Source: UBA5972 sp964480735 (GTDB lineage: Bacteria; Pseudomonadota; Alphaproteobacteria; Rhodobacterales; Rhodobacteraceae). Taken from it: a stretch of 51,527 bases of DNA. Numbering within the stretch: the stretch's first letter is position 1; each line of letters opens with the position of its first letter. Below the pieces are notes generated by a model that was not told the origin of the DNA, did not search any database, and saw nothing but the letters and a program-made list of their open reading frames with translations. Positions 1 through 8,164 of this stretch are shown piece by piece. Made by a program: the position numbers and the translations under genes. Location: assembly GCA_964480735.1 (NCBI GenBank), contig CAYZQS010000007.1, forward strand, positions 1-51,527, given 5' to 3'.

Positions 1-20
1 GAGCGCCAGACTGAAAGGGG

Positions 21-171
21 TCCCCGCCTGCGCGGGGATGACAGCTGCAAACCGGCGGGGAAGACAAAAACCGTAGGGCGGGGTTCACCCCGCCACCGCC
101 CGCCATACCGTAGTTCACTGTGGGTTGGCACCCACCCTAACAACGATCGCCATTGGATGGGTGGCAACCCA
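21..171. repeat. cluster of four short GC-rich palindromes
   Basis: Four separate inverted repeats lie within 150 bases in front of the first gene. They are 21-27 with 32-38 (tccccgc / gcgggga), 77-83 with 88-94 (ggcgggg / ccccgcc), 120-125 with 130-135 (gtgggt / acccac) and 158-162 with 167-171 (tgggt / accca), each with a 4-base loop. None is followed by a T-run, so they are not clear terminators. They look like dispersed intergenic palindromic units of REP type. No gene is supported in 1-277. Confidence 0.55.
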
Positions 172-277
172 CCACCCGTACCCATCACCCCAACCCCCTG
201 CGACCCCCCGCGCACTGGACGCCCGCCTCAATAACCGCTACCGAAACGCCCGCACATCCCACCAAAGGAAACCCCCA

Positions 278-1042
278 ATGGCCTCTAATTTTGACCTCAT
301 CGGTTTCAAATCCGGCAGCGACGAGGAACTGTCCGCCGTCGTTGACAACCCGCGCTTTCAGCCCAACCGGGCCGATTTTGGCGGGGTGGAATACCTGTCC
401 GTCAAAGACGGTGACGGGGCGGAATTGTGGCTGGGATCGGCCTCGGGCAACATCATCACCGCCAATCCGATGTTTGATCTGGGCCACTGCGTGAGTGCCA
501 CCATTGATCACGTGGAAGAAACCACCCACGGCACCGAAACCGTGGAAAGCACTCTGAACCTGACGATTTTTGAAAACGACGAACCGGTCACCCAAACCCA
601 GTGCCTGGCCGTCAATGTGCCGCAAGTGGTGCCAAACCGGACCAAGCTGATCGCGGATGTTATGAACGGTCGAAAGATCAGCATCTCGCTGGCGGTTTTT
701 TCACACGAAACCGCGTTTTTCGCAACGGAAGAGGATTTCTTGCAAACCCCCGCCGATCTGACCATTGACGCGAAATCCTTCGTGCCGTCCGGCCTTTTGG
801 TCAAGGAAGATGAACCCACCAGCCCGGTTGGTTTTGGGGCAGGCTTGGTGCAGTCCTGCGGTGTCGCCCGAAACACCTTCGGCGGCGTTCCTTACAACTG
901 GGCCGTGGTTGAAACGCTGGGTGGAGTGTTCACGGTCGTCTGGTCGCCGTTTGATTGCACCGAGGCGGCGGTTGGCGGCATTCTGCGCTTTGACGGCATG
1001 ATCATCGCCAAGGCGCAATCGCCGTTTTGGGCGCTGGACTAG
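278..1042 (+). CDS. conserved hypothetical protein, 254 aa
   Basis: I do not recognise this protein. It is soluble-looking, acidic, and has neither a signal peptide nor a membrane segment. The open frame extends upstream to 125, but ATG 278 is preferred because aaagga sits 9-10 bases before it, and the upstream extension is a proline-rich translation of palindromic intergenic sequence. Visible features are alternating beta-like stretches and a GGVPYNW-type segment near the C-terminus. The next gene follows after about 70 bases on the same strand. Its role is unknown. Confidence 0.72.
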   Translation: MASNFDLIGFKSGSDEELSAVVDNPRFQPNRADFGGVEYLSVKDGDGAELWLGSASGNIITANPMFDLGHCVSATIDHVEETTHGTETVESTLNLTIFENDEPVTQTQCLAVNVPQVVPNRTKLIADVMNGRKISISLAVFSHETAFFATEEDFLQTPADLTIDAKSFVPSGLLVKEDEPTSPVGFGAGLVQSCGVARNTFGGVPYNWAVVETLGGVFTVVWSPFDCTEAAVGGILRFDGMIIAKAQSPFWALD

Positions 1043-1111
1043 CGCGGGCAATCATATGTATGAAAACCATATCAAAACCATATGAAATCCATACAGCCAA
1101 TTTCGCCGCCC

Positions 1112-1849
1112 ATGAAACCCTTCCTGATCTTGCAACTGCGCCCCGAGACCGAGGCCGCAGACGCCGAATTTGCAGCCTTTTTGGCCAAGGGAGGGCTGGC
1201 GGCGGCGGATGTGCACCGCATCCGGCTGGATCAGTCGCCCCTGCCGCCGGATCTGGATCTCAGCGCTTATTCCGGTGTCATTATCGGCGGCGGGCCGGGT
1301 TGCATTTCTGATCCGCCTGATAAGAAGTCGCCGACTGAAAAACGGGTGGAAGATGTCGCTTTGTCGCTGATGGGCGGCGTCATCAAGGACGATATTCCCT
1401 TTCTGGGATGTTGTTACGGTATCGGTATTCTGGCCCATCATCTGGGTGCGCCGGTCACCAAGGAACGCTTTTCTGAAAGCGTTGGGCCAACGGATTGCAG
1501 TTTGACACAAGACGGAAAGCTGGATCCGCTTTTGGCGGGTATTCCCAACGATTTCAAAGCTTTCGCCGGGCACAAAGAGGCCGTGCAGTCCCAACCGCGC
1601 GACTGCGTGCATCTGATCAGCTCGACCATTTGTCCATTCCAGATGATCCGGTACAAAGAAAACATCTATGCCACGCAATTTCACCCGGAGGCTGACGGGG
1701 CAGAGTTTGAACTGCGGATCAACATTTACAAAGACCGCGGTTATTTTCCGCCCGAAGATGCCACGCGCCTGATCAATATCTGCCGCGCGGCCCACGTGGA
1801 GTACCCCGAAAAAATCCTTCGCAACTTTGTGCGGATGTATGGCGCATGA
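1112..1849 (+). CDS. class I glutamine amidotransferase (GMP synthase-like GATase domain protein)
   Basis: This is a stand-alone glutamine amidotransferase of 245 aa. Such domains hydrolyse glutamine to glutamate and pass ammonia to a partner or to a bound substrate. With ATG 1112 as start, the nucleophile motif GCCYG gives Cys101, and the QFHPE motif gives His191 and Glu193, so the triad is complete. A GGGPG oxyanion-type loop lies near residue 60. No synthetase domain is attached and no obvious acceptor enzyme is adjacent, so the substrate is unknown. An in-frame ATG at 1082 would add 10 residues but has no better ribosome site. It lies in a small direct repeat (aaaaccatat at 1063 and 1074). 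The family call is firm; the biological role is not. Confidence 0.86.
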   Translation: MKPFLILQLRPETEAADAEFAAFLAKGGLAAADVHRIRLDQSPLPPDLDLSAYSGVIIGGGPGCISDPPDKKSPTEKRVEDVALSLMGGVIKDDIPFLGCCYGIGILAHHLGAPVTKERFSESVGPTDCSLTQDGKLDPLLAGIPNDFKAFAGHKEAVQSQPRDCVHLISSTICPFQMIRYKENIYATQFHPEADGAEFELRINIYKDRGYFPPEDATRLINICRAAHVEYPEKILRNFVRMYGA

Positions 1850-1913
1850 CGCCGATTGGCACCGTCGCGTCAAAGTGATCGCAAGCCGGTGAATTGACCG
1901 CTAAGATCAGACT

Positions 1914-4139
1914 ATGAAATACGTTTTGATTGCCCTTGTTTGCCTGTTTGGCCCCCCCGCGCTTGCCCAGCAACCCAACCACTTGCTGGGCGAAGCCTCG
2001 CCGTATCTGCAACAGCATATTCACAACCCCGTGGACTGGTATCCGTGGGGGGACGAAGCGCTGGAAAAGGCCCGGCAGGAAAATAAAATGATATTTGTAT
2101 CAGTGGGTTATGCCGCCTGCCACTGGTGTCACGTGATGCGCCGGGAAAGCTTTGAAAATGCGGCAATCGCCAAAATTCTGAACGACAATTATGTGTCAAT
2201 AAAGATCGACCGCGAGGTGCGGCCTGACCTTGACGAACAGTTCCAACTGGTGACCGAGTTTTTGGCCAAAAGCGGTGGCTGGCCAAATTCGGTGTTTTTG
2301 TCAGCAAACGGCGATCCGGTTTTTGCCGGCACGTATTTTCCGCCTGTCGCCTTTACCGAAGTAATCACGCAAATCGCGTCATTGTGGACCGAGGACCCCG
2401 GCGCGGTTTCGAAAGTCGGATCGGATTTTTCCGCGCTGTTTCAAGACTATCTGAACAGCACGGTTGCCGCCGCCGACCTGACGCCGGAGGCAATTTACGC
2501 TGCGGCGAAAACCATTGCGCTTGAGGTTGATGAATTTAACGGCGGCCTTGGGGTTGCGCCGAAATTCCCGGAAGAACCGCTGTTTCTGTTTTTGCTGGAT
2601 CAGGCAGAGCGGACTGGCGATGCTGATCTGCTGATGGCTGTAACATCCACTTTGGACGGCATGATAAAGGGTGGAATTCACGATCATGTCGGCGGCGGGT
2701 TTCACCGCTATGCGATTGATCCTGAATGGCAAATTCCACATTTTGAAAAGATGCTTTACACGCAGGCGCTGACCGGGCGTCTGCTGGTGCGGGCCTGGCG
2801 GGCCACGCGCGAACCCCGCTATCGTCGGGCCGCCCTGCGGACAATTGAATTTGTGCTGCGTGATCTGACGGCAGACAATGGCGCATTTTATGCGGCCCTG
2901 GACGCGGACAGCGAAACACCGGCAGGCACATCAGAAGAAGGCGCGTTTTACATCTGGACGGCTGCGGATTTTCAGGCGCTGACCGGTGCAAAGGCCGATT
3001 TACTAAGCAAGGTCTATAACGTCACCGATCCGGGCAGCTTTGAAGACAGCAACATACTGCACACCGTAGAGTTTGCAGCGGAAACAGCGGCGCAGCTGGG
3101 CATTGACGAGGCTGAATATTACGCAGAAACTGACCAGGTTCTGTCCGACCTTCGCGAAGCCCGCGCCCGGCGTTCGCCGCCCTTTCGCGATGAAAAGATC
3201 GTGGTGTCATGGAATGCCGCGATGATCGAAACGCTGGCCGAGGCGTCCTATATATTTGATAAACCTGCACTTTATCACGCGGCTTCCAGGGCCGCGCGGT
3301 ATATTCTGACTGAAATGTTCAACGACGGCGACCTGTCGCGTGTTTCTTTTGAAGGTACAATTGGTGTTCCGGCACAGTTGTCAGATTACGCCGCACTGGG
3401 GCTGGCCATGCTGGCCCTGCACGATTTTGGCAAGACGGAAACCGATCGACAGTTTTGGCTGGAACAGGCAAGCACCTTGAACGCCCAAATACCAAATCGA
3501 TTTGCCAAAGGTGACGGTGCATTCGTGATGAGTCAGCGCCACGACGGTCTGGGCGTCATCCGCCCGGTTGATGACACTGAACTGCCCAGCGGCAACGGAC
3601 TGGCACTGGCACTGATGTCCGGCCTTGCCAAACGCATGGAGGCGCCGCACTTGATCCGGCAGGCAACTGTTCTGGCCGCGTCTCTTTCAGGGCAGGCATT
3701 GGAAATCCCCGACCAGCGCGCCTTTGTCCTGAAGGCAGCGCAGACGCTGGACCGCGGCGAAAGCGGCGCAATCCGGTTTATTGGTGGTGGCGCGGTCAAG
3801 ATAGAGGCCGCGTTCATACCCGGCGACGATCAGTTCCGGGTGGTTTTGACGGTCAAGGACGGCTGGCACATCAATGCCCATAAACCGTTGGAAGACTTCT
3901 ATATCCCCACGGAACTGCGGCTGGCCGGTGTGCCGGTTGCGGCGGCAAGCTACCCTCAGCCGCTGGTGAAATCCCTTAGTTTCAACGCCAAACCGCTGGC
4001 GCTTTATGAAGGGTCAATCGTTTTGAATGCGGAAATACCTGACGGAAAAGCCGGTCCCCTGTCGGCGGTTTTATCGCTGCAGACCTGTAGCGATCAGATT
4101 TGCCTGACACCGGAAGAATTGCGCTTCACAATTTGGTAA
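1914..4139 (+). CDS. secreted DUF255 thioredoxin-like protein with C-terminal DsbD-alpha-like domain
   Basis: This 741-aa protein resembles the YyaL/SPATA20 family. Residues 1-19 are a signal peptide ending ALA, so it should act in the periplasm. A thioredoxin-like domain (about 20-185) carries the redox motif C69-H-W-C72, followed by the family segment DREVRPDLDEQ. A central alpha/alpha-barrel (about 190-600) has the conserved GGGFHRY and HFEKMLY stretches. The last 110 or so residues differ from typical family members. They resemble the immunoglobulin-like N-terminal domain of DsbD, including a paired C725/C730 near the end. This suggests a self-contained periplasmic thiol-disulfide relay. 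The partner is unknown. The next gene starts within 60 bases. The family is secure; the fusion domain is inferred from motif resemblance. Confidence 0.88.
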   Translation: MKYVLIALVCLFGPPALAQQPNHLLGEASPYLQQHIHNPVDWYPWGDEALEKARQENKMIFVSVGYAACHWCHVMRRESFENAAIAKILNDNYVSIKIDREVRPDLDEQFQLVTEFLAKSGGWPNSVFLSANGDPVFAGTYFPPVAFTEVITQIASLWTEDPGAVSKVGSDFSALFQDYLNSTVAAADLTPEAIYAAAKTIALEVDEFNGGLGVAPKFPEEPLFLFLLDQAERTGDADLLMAVTSTLDGMIKGGIHDHVGGGFHRYAIDPEWQIPHFEKMLYTQALTGRLLVRAWRATREPRYRRAALRTIEFVLRDLTADNGAFYAALDADSETPAGTSEEGAFYIWTAADFQALTGAKADLLSKVYNVTDPGSFEDSNILHTVEFAAETAAQLGIDEAEYYAETDQVLSDLREARARRSPPFRDEKIVVSWNAAMIETLAEASYIFDKPALYHAASRAARYILTEMFNDGDLSRVSFEGTIGVPAQLSDYAALGLAMLALHDFGKTETDRQFWLEQASTLNAQIPNRFAKGDGAFVMSQRHDGLGVIRPVDDTELPSGNGLALALMSGLAKRMEAPHLIRQATVLAASLSGQALEIPDQRAFVLKAAQTLDRGESGAIRFIGGGAVKIEAAFIPGDDQFRVVLTVKDGWHINAHKPLEDFYIPTELRLAGVPVAAASYPQPLVKSLSFNAKPLALYEGSIVLNAEIPDGKAGPLSAVLSLQTCSDQICLTPEELRFTIW

Positions 4140-4194
4140 GGGCATGGACTTTACGGCATTGCCTGATGGCGGTGCGGATTGTAAAACCGCTGCC

Positions 4195-4431
4195 ATGTTT
4201 ACCATAGAACACGAATTTGACGCCTCCCTGATCACCTTGATTGATGAAGGCAGCGCACCCCTGCAAGAGGACGTTACCATCTCTGCTTTTGCGGATTGCA
4301 TCACGGTAGAGCAATTTGACGAGCGCTTGAACCGGGTTCAGAAAATAACCCTGACGATGGCCCAGCTTAAAGACCTTGAGGCAGCGCTTGATCTGCCCGA
4401 GGGCAGTTACCAGTTCAAGGCCGACACCTAG
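4195..4431 (+). CDS. small conserved hypothetical protein, 78 aa
   Basis: This short acidic soluble protein has no recognised domain. It contains an alternating hydrophobic beta-like half and a C-terminal amphipathic helix. An in-frame ATG at 4144, four bases after the preceding stop, would add 17 residues. I prefer ATG 4195 because the conserved-looking sequence begins MFTIEHEFD, but there is no convincing ribosome site for either. It probably forms the tail of the transcription unit of the DUF255 gene and is followed directly by a strong stem-loop terminator. Function is unknown. Confidence 0.7.
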   Translation: MFTIEHEFDASLITLIDEGSAPLQEDVTISAFADCITVEQFDERLNRVQKITLTMAQLKDLEAALDLPEGSYQFKADT

Positions 4432-4445
4432 GCTGTGATCACCCG

Positions 4446-4491
4446 AAAGATTTTTCGAAAAATCTTTTAAGCGAATTGGAATTCGCTTTTT
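4446..4491. terminator. two stacked palindromes ending in a T-run
   Basis: The first palindrome is perfect: aaagattttt (4446-4455), cg, aaaaatcttt (4458-4467). The second is aagcgaatt (4469-4477), gg, aattcgctt (4480-4488), followed by more T to 4491. They lie between convergent genes (+ ending 4431, - ending 4567). The second hairpin with its T-run is a good intrinsic terminator for the + gene, and A-rich sequence on the other flank allows some bidirectional function. Confidence 0.75.
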
Positions 4492-4566
4492 GCGCGATTG
4501 GTTGGCAATGTGCTTCACAATTCAAACCGGCAAAAAGTCTTAGCCCGGATACCTGCCTGCGAAGGC

Positions 4567-4827
4567 TCAGGCCACAATTTGAAACACTTTGTCCCGGCCG
4601 GTACCGCCCCGAACCAGCACCAGATGCGATTTTGGCACGCCAAGCGCAACCGCCAACAGCTTTGCAACCGCAGCGTTGGCTTTGCCGCCCTCCGGCACTG
4701 CCGTCACAAATATGCGGACAACCCCAGAGGTCGCGTCAATACGATTGCGCGATGCCTTTGGCGTGACCCTGACCGCAATCTTACCTGTCGGGGACACGAA
4801 CTTTGAAATTCCTGAACCATCGGCCAT
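4567..4827 (-). CDS. DUF167 (YggU/UPF0235) family protein
   Basis: This 86-aa protein has the family signature VRVTPKASRNRI, followed by AVPEGGKANAAV and LVRGGTGRDKVF. Members have a small alpha/beta fold of unknown function and are widely conserved in bacteria. It is a single gene on the minus strand, facing the previous unit across a double hairpin. The ATG start at 4827 gives the standard family length. No function can be assigned beyond the family. Confidence 0.88.
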   Translation of the reverse strand: MADGSGISKFVSPTGKIAVRVTPKASRNRIDATSGVVRIFVTAVPEGGKANAAVAKLLAVALGVPKSHLVLVRGGTGRDKVFQIVA

Positions 4828-4947
4828 CCATTGTATTTAGCCGCCCACTGCGATCAGGTGAAGGGCGGTTGCAAAGCGCCGTTATTGTTTTGTAAACATT
4901 GTGATACTGTCGTTTTTGAAAAGCCCAGCCCCGGGACCGCGCATCAA

Positions 4948-5454
4948 ATGATTACCATCCACCCGCTGAGTGACGTGCCAGACGCCCGCGCCGTTTGCAT
5001 CGACTGGTCAGCGGCAGAGTGGAGTGCTGAAAGCGGGTTTACGCCTGAAGACTGGGAAAACGAATTTCAGCGTATCGAGCAGGACCCGATAGATGAAATA
5101 TTCGTGGCGATGCTTGAGGGCATGCCGGTTGGTATGGTCTGGCTGGTGGAACACGAACAGGTTGAAAGCCACGCCCATCTGACCCCGTGGCTTAGTTGTT
5201 TGATGGTGTCACAGGATCACCGCGGCCAGGGCGTGGCGCAGGCCTTGGTTGGACATTTAGAGGCGTATGCCTTTGCCGGTGGGGACGATGTGATTTATCT
5301 GCTGACGGACTCTCCCACGTATTATTTCACGCTGGGTTGGGAGGTGGAAGATACAGCGCCGCTTGGCGAGCGCAGCGTATTTGTGATGAAAAGACCGATC
5401 GCAGTACCTGATGCCGGTGCGGGTTTGAACGAGGAAGACCCCTCGCCCGAATGA
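4948..5454 (+). CDS. GNAT family N-acetyltransferase
   Basis: A 168-aa Gcn5-related acetyltransferase. The acetyl-CoA pyrophosphate-binding loop is seen as QDHRGQGVA (R-G-x-G-x-A pattern), with the preceding beta strand LSCLMV and a later YFTLGW segment typical of motif B. The frame opens at 4831, but the ATG at 4948 starts exactly at the conserved N-terminus and is preferred. The ribosome site is weak. The acceptor substrate cannot be told from sequence. The proline/acidic C-terminal tail after residue 150 is low complexity. Confidence 0.84.
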   Translation: MITIHPLSDVPDARAVCIDWSAAEWSAESGFTPEDWENEFQRIEQDPIDEIFVAMLEGMPVGMVWLVEHEQVESHAHLTPWLSCLMVSQDHRGQGVAQALVGHLEAYAFAGGDDVIYLLTDSPTYYFTLGWEVEDTAPLGERSVFVMKRPIAVPDAGAGLNEEDPSPE

Positions 5455-5509
5455 TAGCTTTGGTTGCGCGACACCTGCTTTTCATTCCACTAGATTTGCG
5501 CCAGTATCG

Positions 5510-5527
5510 CCCCTGACAGATCAGGGG
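5510..5527 (+). promoter_or_regulatory. hairpin overlapping the ribosome-binding site of the deacetylase gene
   Basis: cccctga (5510-5516), loop caga, tcagggg (5521-5527) forms a perfect 7-bp stem. The only Shine-Dalgarno-like run (agggg, 5523-5527) before ATG 5537 lies in its 3' arm. Pairing would hide the ribosome site, so translation control is possible. Alternatively it is a leftover terminator stem of the preceding gene, but no T-run follows. Confidence 0.4.
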
Positions 5528-5536
5528 TGCAGGCGC

Positions 5537-6655
5537 ATGGCAGCAACCGGATTTTTTTGGGACGAGCGGTGCTTTTGGCACGCTGGTGGTGACTATGCGT
5601 TCACCCTGCCGGTTGGCGGTCTTGTGCAACCGCTGGTCACGGCGGGATTGCCGGAAAACCCGGAAACCAAGCGACGGTTAAAAAACCTTCTGGATGTCAC
5701 AGGTTTGCTTGCCGAATTGACCGTGTCATCCGCACCAAACGCCACGTCTGAACAGCTTGAGCGCGTTCACCCGGCTGATTTTCTGGCGAAATTCAAAGCA
5801 GTGTCAGACAGTGGCGGAGGCGAACTGGGTCTGCGCACGCCCTTTGGCCGGGGCGGGTTTGAAATTGCATCGCTGTCCGCCGGACTGTCGATTGCCGCCG
5901 TTTCTTCTGTGTTGCGCGGTGACACAAAAAACGCCTATGCCTTGTCCCGTCCGCCCGGGCATCACTGCCTGCCGGAATTTCCCAACGGATTTTGCCTGTT
6001 GGCCAATATCGCAATAGCAATCGAAGCGGCAAAGGCCGCCGGGCTGGCGCAGCGATTTGCGGTTGTGGACTGGGACGTGCACCACGGCAACGGCACAGAG
6101 GCGATATTTTACGGGCGCAGTGATGTTCTTAGCATCTCGATCCATCAAGAGCATAACTACCCATTGGACACCGGCGATATTTCTGATCAGGGGGTCGGAA
6201 ACGGCGTTGGATATAACATCAATATTCCTCTGCCACCGGGAGCCGGGCACGGGGCCTATGTCACTGCGATGCGCAAGCTGGTGCAACCGGCACTGGATCG
6301 TTTTAAGCCCGACGTCATAATCGTTGCCTGCGGATTTGACGCGGCGGCGGTTGACCCTTTGGGGCGCATGCTGTGTTCAGCAAAAACATTTGGCGAAATG
6401 ACAACGCAGATGATGGCTTCAGCGCAGAAACTTTGCGATGGCAAGTTGGTTATGGTGCACGAGGGCGGATATTCAGAGGTCTATGTTCCGTTTTGCGGCC
6501 ACGCTGTGTTGTCAGAACTTGCAGGCAGCCAGATCACGGCCCCGGACCCGCTGGCAACAACGATTGACGCGCGGCAGCCCAATGCGGAACTGGATGCCTA
6601 TTACAATGACCTGATCACCCGGTATCAAAAAGAGTTTGATCTTACGTGCGACTGA
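5537..6655 (+). CDS. class II histone deacetylase-like amidohydrolase
   Basis: A 372-aa zinc deacetylase of the arginase/HDAC fold. Bacterial members remove acetyl groups from small amines such as acetylpolyamines, or from proteins. The active-site histidine pair is in RPPGHHC (H142, H143). The zinc ligands are in VVDWDVHHGNGT (D180, H182) and CGFDAAA (D268), and the glycine loop HEGGYS is present. All catalytic residues are intact and the length is normal for the class II subgroup. The stop codon overlaps the GTG start of the following acetyltransferase by 10 bases, so an acetylation/deacetylation pair is co-translated. Whether the two act on the same substrate is inference only. Confidence 0.92.
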   Translation: MAATGFFWDERCFWHAGGDYAFTLPVGGLVQPLVTAGLPENPETKRRLKNLLDVTGLLAELTVSSAPNATSEQLERVHPADFLAKFKAVSDSGGGELGLRTPFGRGGFEIASLSAGLSIAAVSSVLRGDTKNAYALSRPPGHHCLPEFPNGFCLLANIAIAIEAAKAAGLAQRFAVVDWDVHHGNGTEAIFYGRSDVLSISIHQEHNYPLDTGDISDQGVGNGVGYNINIPLPPGAGHGAYVTAMRKLVQPALDRFKPDVIIVACGFDAAAVDPLGRMLCSAKTFGEMTTQMMASAQKLCDGKLVMVHEGGYSEVYVPFCGHAVLSELAGSQITAPDPLATTIDARQPNAELDAYYNDLITRYQKEFDLTCD

Positions 6656-7209
6656 CCACCAAACGCCTGATCCTCAGACCGTTTGTCGCCGCGGACCTAA
6701 CGCCGTTTGTGCACCTTAATGCCGATCCCAAGGTTATGAGGTTTTTTCCGGCGCCTTATTCAAAGGCGGAAACCCAAGCGTCGATGGTTAAAACCGCGCA
6801 GAAATGGCGGCGGGACGGGTTTGGATTTGGTGCGGTCGTGCTGCGCGATACAAACGAATTTATAGGCATGTGCGGCCTGTCACGCCCTGATTTTCCGCAC
6901 GAACATTTTTTGCATGGAGAGGTCGAAATCGGGTGGCGACTTAGGGCAGATCAATGGGGAAAAGGTCTGGCCAGCGAGGCCGCGCGGGCGTGGCTGCGGC
7001 ATGGTTTTGGCAAGCTGCGTCTCAACCGGATAAGCTCTTTTGCGTCGACAACCAATGCCGCCTCGCTGACGGTCATGCGCCGCATTGGCATGGTCAGGAT
7101 AGAAGGCCAAGATTTCATTCATCCTTCGCTGGACAAAAACAGCCCCCTGCAACCCATGCATTGCTACCGGATTGACGACATCGCCCAAATCACCACGGTA
7201 AGCCATTGA
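6646..7209 (+). CDS. GNAT family N-acetyltransferase (RimJ/RimL-like)
   Basis: A 187-aa acetyltransferase with the N-terminal TKRLILRPF signature of the RimJ/RimL-type GNAT subfamily, the acetyl-CoA loop in QWGKGLASEAA, and the downstream ASTTNAASLTVMRRIGM region that completes the cofactor site. The start is GTG 6646, inside the end of the deacetylase gene, which indicates translational coupling. Subfamily members acetylate protein N-termini or small molecules. The target here is unknown. Confidence 0.88.
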   Translation: MRLTTKRLILRPFVAADLTPFVHLNADPKVMRFFPAPYSKAETQASMVKTAQKWRRDGFGFGAVVLRDTNEFIGMCGLSRPDFPHEHFLHGEVEIGWRLRADQWGKGLASEAARAWLRHGFGKLRLNRISSFASTTNAASLTVMRRIGMVRIEGQDFIHPSLDKNSPLQPMHCYRIDDIAQITTVSH

Positions 7210-7260
7210 CACCATTTTCCACGGGCGGCAGAACTGATTTAAACCGGCACCGGGGGAAAT

Positions 7261-7959
7261 ATGGATAAAGTTTTTGATACCGCAGCAGATGCTTTGGACG
7301 GGGTGCTGAAAGACGGTATGATGATCGCCTCCGGCGGGTTTGGTCTGTGTGGTATTCCGGAGCTGTTGATCGCAGCAATCAGCCAGTCAGGCGTCAAAGA
7401 CCTTACAGTTGCCTCTAACAACGCGGGTGTTGACGGTTTTGGCCTTGGTGTGTTGCTGGAAAACAGACAGGTCAGAAAAATGATGTCGTCCTATGTGGGC
7501 GAGAACGACGAGTTCATGCGCCAGTACCTTAGTGGCGAGTTATCGCTGGAGTTTAACCCGCAGGGCACGCTGGCGGAACGTATGCGGGCCGGTGGGGCCG
7601 GAATTCCCGGGTTTTACACCAAAACCGGCGTGGGTACGGTGATTGCAGAGGGTAAAGAGCACAAGGAATTTGACGGTCAGACCTATATCATGGAAACTGG
7701 TATCGTGGCTGATCTGTCTATCGTCAAAGCTTGGAAGGGCGACGCGCAGGGCAACCTGATCTACCGCAAAACCGCCCGTAATTTTAACCCCAATGCGGCC
7801 ACTTGCGGACGTATTTGCGTGGCCGAGGTAGAGGAAATAGTGCCCGTGGGCAGCCTTGAGCCGGACCTGATCCACACGCCCGGTATTTTTGTGCATCGGA
7901 TTATTCAGGGCAGCCATGAAAAACGGATTGAGCAACGCACGATCAGTGCGGCCGGGTAA
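7261..7959 (+). CDS. scoA: 3-oxoacid CoA-transferase subunit A
   Basis: The 232-aa alpha subunit of a succinyl-CoA:3-oxoacid type CoA-transferase, which activates acetoacetate with CoA from succinyl-CoA for ketone-body or polyhydroxybutyrate catabolism. Visible are the glycine-rich GGFGLCGIP near residue 27, the family stretch NNAGVDGFG, and MRAGGAGIPGFYT. A good ribosome site (gggggaaat) precedes ATG 7261. The beta subunit follows after one small intervening gene. An acyl-CoA thioesterase closes the set, so the three enzymes act on CoA esters. Substrate specificity among 3-oxoacids is not proven by sequence. Confidence 0.93.
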   Translation: MDKVFDTAADALDGVLKDGMMIASGGFGLCGIPELLIAAISQSGVKDLTVASNNAGVDGFGLGVLLENRQVRKMMSSYVGENDEFMRQYLSGELSLEFNPQGTLAERMRAGGAGIPGFYTKTGVGTVIAEGKEHKEFDGQTYIMETGIVADLSIVKAWKGDAQGNLIYRKTARNFNPNAATCGRICVAEVEEIVPVGSLEPDLIHTPGIFVHRIIQGSHEKRIEQRTISAAG

Positions 7960-7970
7960 GGAATGCAGCG

Positions 7971-8153
7971 GTGATCAGATTGTTCATTGTATTTTATCTG
8001 GCTATGGACGCCGCGACCTTCCTGTTTCTGATTTTTTGGGGCGACAAGAAAATCCCCAGCATGGACTGGTTTATCGAGCTGCCGTTCAATCTGTTTTTCG
8101 CCCAGATTTGGCCGGTCTACTGGATGGTTTACCGCCCGATATTCGGCGCTTAA
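7971..8153 (+). CDS. small membrane protein between CoA-transferase subunits, 60 aa
   Basis: A 60-residue protein starting at GTG 7971, 11 bases after scoA and ending 11 bases before scoB. It has two hydrophobic segments (about 2-22 and 36-55), separated by a short polar loop with GDKKIP, so it probably spans the membrane twice as a hairpin. It is rich in Phe and Trp. I know no family for it. The tight spacing on both sides within the operon argues that it is real. Its function is unknown. Confidence 0.72.
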   Translation: MIRLFIVFYLAMDAATFLFLIFWGDKKIPSMDWFIELPFNLFFAQIWPVYWMVYRPIFGA

Positions 8154-8164
8154 GGAGAAAAAGC

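Noticed and set aside
185..625. Minus-strand frame of 146 codons
   Set aside because: Shadow of the + gene at 278-1042, without a ribosome site or recognisable motif.
1052..1873. 273-codon open frame on the minus strand
   Set aside because: It lies antisense to the glutamine amidotransferase, which has a complete catalytic triad; the antisense translation shows no motif.
4885..4908. Promoter-like ttgttt / gatact before the GNAT gene
   Set aside because: The spacer is only 12 bases, too short for a sigma-70 promoter.
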